A DNA stretch of 64,000 bases from Citrifermentans bemidjiense Bem (lineage in GTDB: Bacteria > Desulfobacterota > Desulfuromonadia > Geobacterales > Geobacteraceae). A program made the translations under genes and the position numbers. The notes under the pieces are model-generated. The model had not been told where the DNA came from. It did no database searches and worked only from the letters and a program-made list of their open reading frames with translations. The DNA lies in NCBI RefSeq assembly GCF_000020725.1, contig NC_011146.1, positions 3,099,501 to 3,163,500 on the forward strand, in the 5' to 3' direction. Below are positions 58,932-64,000 of this stretch, piece by piece (within the stretch, counting starts at the first letter, position 1; the number at the start of each line of letters is the position of its first letter).

Positions 58932-59100
58932 GGTTGCTCCTTGAAAGCTGTGGAAATCGCTCCAGTTTGGCTGGGCGCAATTATAGCATGTTGTTTGGGG
59001 CTAGAAGCGTCCTCCCCCGCCGGGCTTCAGCTGCCGGAGGGGAGGCAAGCCCAGTGGGGAGGCTTTCAAGGGGAAAAAGGAAACGGCGGTCGACGCAGCG

Positions 59101-59571
59101 TCATTTGAAGTCGGCGTACCTGGAGATTACGTAGTCCCTGCCCTTCGCGTCTTTTTCGTGGCAGCCGAAGCAGTCTCTTTTGCCGTCGAGCCCGGAAGGT
59201 TTCCCATCGGGGGTGAACCCGGCAAAACGCCAGCCGCCGGTCTGCTGCTCTTTCCTGTCTTTTTGCATCACGACGATCATGTTTTTCTTGCCCGGCACCT
59301 TGTTGCCGTTTTCTTCCTTGATGGAGTAGTTCACCGCGACGAACCGGCTTCCGTCCGGGTAGGCCCCGCCGCTTTTGTAGCTTTTCATCGCCTTCTTGTC
59401 CACGTAGATGTAGTGGATGCCGTAAAAGAGCGACTTTTTGTCCGTGTCGATCCGGGCCTTGCTCTTATCCCACTTCTCGTATCCCTTGGGAAGAGCGGTC
59501 TGGCCCGCCGCCGCTGCCGCCGTGACGCCGAGGATGGCGCCGAGAACCATCAGGGAAATTGCCTTTTTCAT
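59101..59571 (-). CDS. cytochrome P460 family protein
   Basis: A 156-residue precursor with a signal peptide (about 1-22). The P460 domain carries its single heme site CFGCH near the C terminus, with the characteristic Lys-rich DSxxY-type core (KSGGAYPDGSRFVAVNYSIK) and SGLDGKRD before the heme. P460 proteins oxidise hydroxylamine or react with NO through a Lys-crosslinked heme; whether the crosslink Lys is kept cannot be decided here. Periplasmic. AGGAGG-type site before the ATG. Confidence 0.88.
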   Translation of the reverse strand: MKKAISLMVLGAILGVTAAAAAGQTALPKGYEKWDKSKARIDTDKKSLFYGIHYIYVDKKAMKSYKSGGAYPDGSRFVAVNYSIKEENGNKVPGKKNMIVVMQKDRKEQQTGGWRFAGFTPDGKPSGLDGKRDCFGCHEKDAKGRDYVISRYADFK

Positions 59572-59658
59572 GTCAAGCCTCCGCTTTGTGTGAATTTTAG
59601 TCCCGAAAACTGCCCAAAAATACCATACGCCCCCCCCCTTTCAAAGGGAGAGGCTGCA

Positions 59659-60549
59659 TTAATTCCTGTCCCCGCCTGGGCGTCCTATGCCGGCCGAGGT
59701 CGCGTTCGACCAGGGAAACTCCGCCAGGTGCGCCGCCAGTTCATCCTTGTGGTAGCGGTCCACCTTCTGGAAAAAGAGCACCGCCGCCATGGCAACGGGA
59801 AGGGTGTAGATGAAGAAGCCGGTGATGGCCATCAGCCGCTCGCCGATGTAGAGCGTGACCGTGAGGTTGAAGGCGACCACGCAGAGGTAGAGAAAGGGGC
59901 CGTAGAAGGCGCGCAAAGGGGGCGCGGCGACACCGGCGGGCTTCTCCTCACCTTCCCCCCCGAAACGGTCAATCAGCTGCAAAGCGGCAACCAGCAGCGC
60001 GCTCACCAGCAGCCAGCCGAGATAGTTGGAAATGGGGATCCCGAAATGCGCTCCCACCTCCTTGTAGCCGTAGATCCTCCCGAGAAACCACCTGCTACCC
60101 TGCAGCGCGACCGGGTCGGTGATTATATCCAGGAAGACCTGGAACAAGGAGGCGAGGAACAAGACGCAAAAGGAGCGTCTCAGGCGGCCTGTTTCCAGAA
60201 GCACCAGGTCCCGCCCGACCCTCTTGACCGGCCCTAGTACGAGGAGCGCCGTCGCGTAGCTGCAGTAGGTGAGAAAGACGTAGGAAAGCGAGTCGAAGAA
60301 GGGGACCCCCGCTACCCAGAGTTCGCGATCCCTTGTCGCATCCACGTAGTAGTACCAGCCGTAGGGAAATCCGGTATTGATGGAGCTGTACTCGGAGGCG
60401 AAGGCGATCAGGTAGCCGGCGACGGTGAAGAGGACCGTCTTTCTCCATCCCAGGTGCAGCACGGCCGCCACCAGGTAGGTAGCGAAGAAGGCGAAGACGT
60501 AGGGACGCATGGTGATGGTCCCGATGGCTATGTCGAGGATGTCTGTCAC
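59659..60549 (-). CDS. DUF422 family membrane protein (CruF-like)
   Basis: A 296-residue protein with about eight membrane segments and the DUF422 pattern FASEYSSINTGFPYGWYYYV and DPVALQGSRWFLG, shared with CruF carotenoid hydratases. Starts at GTG 60549, with GGAGG upstream. Geobacter-type bacteria are not known carotenoid makers, and no other carotenoid gene is nearby, so the role is uncertain; another isoprenoid or sterol-like substrate is possible. Confidence 0.8.
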   Translation of the reverse strand: MTDILDIAIGTITMRPYVFAFFATYLVAAVLHLGWRKTVLFTVAGYLIAFASEYSSINTGFPYGWYYYVDATRDRELWVAGVPFFDSLSYVFLTYCSYATALLVLGPVKRVGRDLVLLETGRLRRSFCVLFLASLFQVFLDIITDPVALQGSRWFLGRIYGYKEVGAHFGIPISNYLGWLLVSALLVAALQLIDRFGGEGEEKPAGVAAPPLRAFYGPFLYLCVVAFNLTVTLYIGERLMAITGFFIYTLPVAMAAVLFFQKVDRYHKDELAAHLAEFPWSNATSAGIGRPGGDRN

Positions 60550-60806
60550 AGAAAGGCCTCCGAAAGATGCGGGATCTTAAAACCAAAGCATTTACCACAG
60601 AGGACACTGAGGTACACAGAGGAAAATCTGGGGAACTGCAAAGACAAAAGACCTTGAGGTGTCCCCCCCAAGCTCTATTGCTTCTCTATGTGACGGCTTT
60701 ACGGGAACTCAGCGCAAGAGCACCTGCACCGGGAAATTTTTCCTCTGTGTCCGCCTTGGCCTTGCCCGCGTGACCTCTGTGTTCCGGGGTCGGGTCGGGG
60801 CGTAAA
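60550..60806. repeat. intergenic region with ACAGAGG inverted repeats
   Basis: No gene. ACACAGAGGAAAATC (60615-60629) faces TTTTTCCTCTGTGT (60738-60751), and ACCACAGAGGACACTGAGG lies near 60594. These resemble short repeats scattered in many Geobacter-like genomes. Confidence 0.5.
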
Positions 60807-60842
60807 AAGGACAGGCTACCTTTGCCACAGTAGCCTGTCCCC
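60807..60842. repeat. GGGGACAGGC palindrome, copy 3
   Basis: AAGGACAGGCTAC faces GTAGCCTGTCCCC around a short loop, 33 bases after the stop of the MlaD gene, where it probably terminates transcription. Confidence 0.65.
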
Positions 60843-60874
60843 TGTCTGCCGTCTTTGAACTTTAAGCCGGTTGT

Positions 60875-61945
60875 TTAGAAGAGAGTCCCCACGATGGAGC
60901 CGATGACGGAGATGGGGCCTGCGTCTCCGAGACCTTCCATGGCCCGCTCGGTCTTCTTGAGCGTGGCGGTGGTGTCGCGGTAGAGCTGGTCCTCGTTGAC
61001 CAATTTCCCCAGGGTCCCCTGGCCGGAGTTGATCTTCTGGGTGATTTCCTTCACGTTTTTCGACGCTTCGCGCAGGTCGGCATAGAGCGTCTCGTCGTTG
61101 ATCAGCTTGCCCAGGGTACCTTCGCCGCGGTTCACCTTGGCGGTGATCTCCTTCACGTCCTTCAACCCGGCGTTCAGGTCCTTCGCGCCCGACCTGAGGT
61201 CGGTGATGAGCGCAGAGGCGTCGCGATAGACAGTGTCGTCGTTGACCAGCTTCCCGAGGGTCCCCTCGCCGCGCTCGATCTTGCCGGCCACCACCTTCAG
61301 GCTCTCCACCGCGCCGCTTGCGTCGTCGAAGAGCTTTCTTTCGTTCAAAAGCAGCGCCAGCGACCCCTCGCCGCGGTCCATCTTGCCGGTGATGCTGTTG
61401 ATGTTGGAGATGGACTCCTTCAGGTTGCCGCGGTTCTCGTCCAGCATTACCGAGATCTTCTTCAGTACTACGTCCTGGTTGCGGTCCAGGTTGTTTACAA
61501 AGACCTTGGCGTCCTTCACCACGTCGCTTAAGTTGTCGACGATGATGTCGATGTTGGCGACGTCCTTCCCTTTCACCACGCCGCCGGGCTCCAGAAGCGA
61601 CGCGTTCGGCGAGCCGAAGGAAAGCCCCAGGAACTGGCCGCCCAGAAGGTTCGTGAGCCTAAGTCCCGCAACAGTGTCGGTCTTGATCCTGGTACCGGGC
61701 TTCACCTCGAAGTTGATCTCGATCTTGTCGTTCAGGATGTTGATCCCCTTGATGCGCCCGACATCCACGCCGGCGAGCCGCACCGGGTCCCCCACCTTCA
61801 ACCCGGTGATGCTGGTGAGATAGGTCTTATAGGGGACGTTCTTCTCGAACGGGTTCCACTTTTCACCCACCTCTAGGAGCAAACCCAGGATGATGAGGCC
61901 GAACAGGAAGAACATGCCGACCTTTTTTTCTACCGAAAGAGCCAT
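60875..61945 (-). CDS. mlaD: MCE/MlaD family lipid-transport protein
   Basis: A 356-residue periplasmic protein anchored by an N-terminal helix (about 10-28). The single MCE domain (about 40-125, with SITGLKVGDPVRLAGVDVGR) forms the hexameric ring that passes phospholipids between membranes. After it come four repeats of about 45 residues around RGEG(S/T)LGKL(V/L)N(D/E) (near 205, 235, 285 and 325), a helical stalk longer than in E. coli MlaD. Start at 61945, chosen for GGAGG before it. It follows the permease gene by 67 bases. Confidence 0.9.
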   Translation of the reverse strand: MALSVEKKVGMFFLFGLIILGLLLEVGEKWNPFEKNVPYKTYLTSITGLKVGDPVRLAGVDVGRIKGINILNDKIEINFEVKPGTRIKTDTVAGLRLTNLLGGQFLGLSFGSPNASLLEPGGVVKGKDVANIDIIVDNLSDVVKDAKVFVNNLDRNQDVVLKKISVMLDENRGNLKESISNINSITGKMDRGEGSLALLLNERKLFDDASGAVESLKVVAGKIERGEGTLGKLVNDDTVYRDASALITDLRSGAKDLNAGLKDVKEITAKVNRGEGTLGKLINDETLYADLREASKNVKEITQKINSGQGTLGKLVNEDQLYRDTTATLKKTERAMEGLGDAGPISVIGSIVGTLF

Positions 61946-62012
61946 AAATCCTCCAAAAGACAAGACAGCAAAAGACCTGCTGCGGCGCGTCGAACCGGCC
62001 GCGGCCGGGCTG

Positions 62013-62789
62013 CTACAGGAGCACCCGGGTCAGGATGTAGTCCGCGACCAGGATCAGCATGAACGACAGCACGACGGACCTGGTGGTGGACTGGCCGATG
62101 CCACGGGCGCCGCCGGAAGTGCTGAAACCGACGTAGCAGGAAACCAGGGCGATGATGGAGCCGAAGGCGACCGACTTGGTGAGGCCGATCCCGATCTCCT
62201 TGATCTTCAGCGCATCGGTGAGGCTGTCGTAGTAGGTCGCGTAGGAAACGAAGATCTGGGGGTGCAGGTTGCTGATCAGCGCTCCCCCGATGATCCCGAT
62301 CACATCCGAGTAGATCACCAGCGCCGGAACGCAGACGATGCAGGCGATGAAACGGGGCATGGCGAGGTAGCGGACCGGGTCGATGTCCAGCGTCTTCAGG
62401 GCGTCGATCTCCTCGTAAACGGTCATGACCCCGAGTTCGGCGGCCATGGCGGAGCCGCAGCGCCCGGCGACCAGGAAGCTGGTCATGACCGGGCCGAGTT
62501 CGCGCACCATGGAATGCCCGACGATGGCGCCGATGATGTTCTGCCCGCCGTATTTTTGCAGCTCGACCCCGGTCTGCAGCGCCAGCACCATGCCGACGAA
62601 AAAGGCCATTACCGAGGCGACCGGGAGGGTGTCCCAGCCGATCACGGCCATCTGGGTCAGGATGCTCTGCACGTTGCGCGGCGCCTCGCGCAGGAAGTAG
62701 AGTATCTTTCCCTGGAGGATGACCATCTCCCCCAGCACCTGGTTGAAATAAAGCACCCGTTTGCCGAGCGGTTCCAGAAATTGCGTCAC
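62013..62789 (-). CDS. mlaE: MlaE family lipid ABC transporter permease
   Basis: A 258-residue inner-membrane permease with five or six membrane segments. The family core MVLALQTGVELQKYGGQNII then PVMTSFLVAGRCGSAMAAEL, with EIDALKTLDIDPVRYLAMPR (the coupling helix for the ATPase), is complete. It works with MlaF (ATPase) and MlaD. The ATPase gene usual between permease and MCE gene is absent. Overlaps the end of the upstream gene by 4 bases. Confidence 0.93.
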   Translation of the reverse strand: MTQFLEPLGKRVLYFNQVLGEMVILQGKILYFLREAPRNVQSILTQMAVIGWDTLPVASVMAFFVGMVLALQTGVELQKYGGQNIIGAIVGHSMVRELGPVMTSFLVAGRCGSAMAAELGVMTVYEEIDALKTLDIDPVRYLAMPRFIACIVCVPALVIYSDVIGIIGGALISNLHPQIFVSYATYYDSLTDALKIKEIGIGLTKSVAFGSIIALVSCYVGFSTSGGARGIGQSTTRSVVLSFMLILVADYILTRVLL

Positions 62790-64000
62790 TTATGCCCCCA
62801 TTTGAGGCCGAAGGGGAGCCACAAAAGGCTCAGGTCCTCTTCTTCGCCGTTGCGCTTCAGGCTGATCAGCCCCTTCAACAGTTTGAGCTCCCGCTCTGAC
62901 TTGGTGTTGCGGTAGGAGATGAGCGGGAAGAGCTCATAGGCCAGCTCGTCGCCGCGCCTTTCATGCCAGTACAGGTTCCAGAAAAGCGTGGAGGCCGAGT
63001 TCCCGGCCTGGTCCCAGCGGCGCTGGTAGATGCGCCACAAAGGCGCCCAGTTCTTCTCGATCCCTTCCTTGTCTAGTATGGATTCCACCGGTGCCGGAAG
63101 CGAGACGGAGGAGACCCCGTCGGTGGTCCTTTTGTAAAGGAAAAGGGGCCAAACCGCGGTGCGCTGCCTGTCCTGGCCGTCCTTGGGCCAGTACTCGTGG
63201 TTGCTCCGGTACAAGAAGAAGAGCACGCGGTCGATCTCCTGACGGAAGATATCGGATTTGATCTCCTCGTGCTTGTAGATGGGCCAGAAGTACCAGCTTT
63301 TCTCCCACTCGGGACGCGTTTCGTGCGAATAGAAGGGAAGGTAGGAGTCCTTGCTCCTGTTTTCGCCTCGCACCGTGCCGACCAGGGGCCAGAGGTAATT
63401 GACCTCCTCGTACTTCTTCTCGCGGTTCTCCGTATAGCCGAAGAAGGGCCAGAGGTAGGTGCGCGAGGTCATCATAGGCGAATCGGTCGAGGCGTAGAGG
63501 GGGAAGAAGGTCTTTTTCTGCGTCGGGTTGTCCGTATCTAGCCCCGACTTCTCGGACAGGTAGAAAGGCCAGAGCACGAAGCGCTTCTGGTACACCCCTT
63601 CTTTTTGCGACTGGCCGTAGAGCGGGAACACCTCGAAGCCGTCTTCCTTATCCCCTTTTGTACTGGAGAAGATAGGCCAGAGGTAGTGCTTGGTGGTGGT
63701 CCCTTTTTTCACCGCCGAACCGTAAAGCGGAAACAGGACGAAGTGGTACTCGTCGCGCCAGAAGCGCTCGTACGTGTCGCCGTAGAAGGGGAAGAAGGCG
63801 CGGTAAGGGCCGTACTTGGCAGACGTTCCGGAGACGTAGAAGGGGAAAAGCATGGTCGACTTTTCCTGTTCCGCCCCCTCCTGTTTCCGGTAGGTGGTCT
63901 TGCGGAAGAGCTGCAGCGCCGTCGAGGTGTCTGACTCGGGGGTACTCTCGTGGTACGCCAGTGGGTAAAGGTAATAGGTGGAGTCCGACTTCTCCGTCGT
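62786..64000 (-). CDS. WP-F/Y repeat protein, runs off the right edge
   Basis: The frame is open to the window end, so the N terminus is missing; about 404 residues are visible. The protein is made of about fifteen repeats of roughly 25 residues ending in a motif like LWPFF, LFPLYG or YWPIY, spaced by charged stretches. The pattern suggests beta strands lined up as a long, stacked beta structure or barrel. No known domain was recognised by name. Its stop overlaps the MlaE start (ATGA), so it is translationally coupled to lipid transport genes. Confidence 0.8.
   Translation of the reverse strand, partial: TTEKSDSTYYLYPLAYHESTPESDTSTALQLFRKTTYRKQEGAEQEKSTMLFPFYVSGTSAKYGPYRAFFPFYGDTYERFWRDEYHFVLFPLYGSAVKKGTTTKHYLWPIFSSTKGDKEDGFEVFPLYGQSQKEGVYQKRFVLWPFYLSEKSGLDTDNPTQKKTFFPLYASTDSPMMTSRTYLWPFFGYTENREKKYEEVNYLWPLVGTVRGENRSKDSYLPFYSHETRPEWEKSWYFWPIYKHEEIKSDIFRQEIDRVLFFLYRSNHEYWPKDGQDRQRTAVWPLFLYKRTTDGVSSVSLPAPVESILDKEGIEKNWAPLWRIYQRRWDQAGNSASTLFWNLYWHERRGDELAYELFPLISYRNTKSERELKLLKGLISLKRNGEEEDLSLLWLPFGLKWGHK

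Overview
The window looks like part of a Geobacteraceae chromosome (Desulfuromonadota; Geobacter, Geomonas or Citrifermentans type). The reasons are two hexaheme cytochromes that closely resemble Geobacter OmcS, the apt-rpoS-pcm-surE gene order known from Geobacter, an apparent selenocysteine thioredoxin, a cytochrome P460, a bacteriohemerythrin and a high GC content. No phage, insertion sequence or CRISPR array was recognised.

Bases 1 to about 6690 are an accessory segment next to a tRNA-Arg(CCT) gene, with the tRNA 3' end facing it. It holds the tail of a LamG/DUF1080-type protein, a RelE/HigB-type toxin with its antitoxin, a putative PD-(D/E)XK nuclease gene between two inverted palindromes, a duplicated antitoxin tail, two tandem OmcS-like nanowire cytochromes separated by a piece of the LamG/DUF1080 gene, and a HepT-type protein whose nucleotidyltransferase partner is reduced to its first codons.

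From 6.8 to 32.4 kb there are mostly housekeeping genes, nearly all on the minus strand: apt-rpoS-pcm-surE; a SemiSWEET transporter with trmJ; a DedA protein; an L,D-transpeptidase; a B12 set (cobO, methylmalonyl-CoA mutase B12-binding subunit, meaB); tRNA-Val(CAC); an outer-membrane barrel; a two-domain thioredoxin with in-frame TGA at the catalytic position; a polysaccharide deacetylase; hemerythrin; an RlmI-type methyltransferase; an ABC-F ATPase; and the series yggS-maf-trmFO-topA-dprA-LysM protein. Several small genes of under 80 codons lie between them.

From 34.5 to 45.8 kb lies the most unusual unit, an apparent five-gene minus-strand operon. It encodes a secreted DUF11-type protein, a 2000-residue outer-membrane protein (DUF11 repeats, SdrD-B-like domain, collagen-like GPT/SPT tract made of 9-bp repeats, predicted beta-barrel, OmpA domain), a FecR-domain protein with a membrane anchor, a sensor histidine kinase and a response regulator with an active-looking GGEEF cyclase domain. 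Surface structure and c-di-GMP signalling therefore appear to be encoded together.

From 45.9 to 64 kb follow a DUF4911-like protein and TldD, a membrane-embedded C13 (legumain-like) peptidase, class II DAHP synthase, a large lipoprotein, PepA, a TVP38 protein, an endonuclease/exonuclease/phosphatase protein overlapping a phospholipase D protein, an M16 peptidase, a P460 cytochrome, a DUF422 membrane protein and an MCE lipid-transport set (MlaD, MlaE and a WP-F/Y repeat protein running off the right edge) with no MlaF ATPase between MlaE and MlaD. Several dispersed palindrome families sit in the intergenic spaces.
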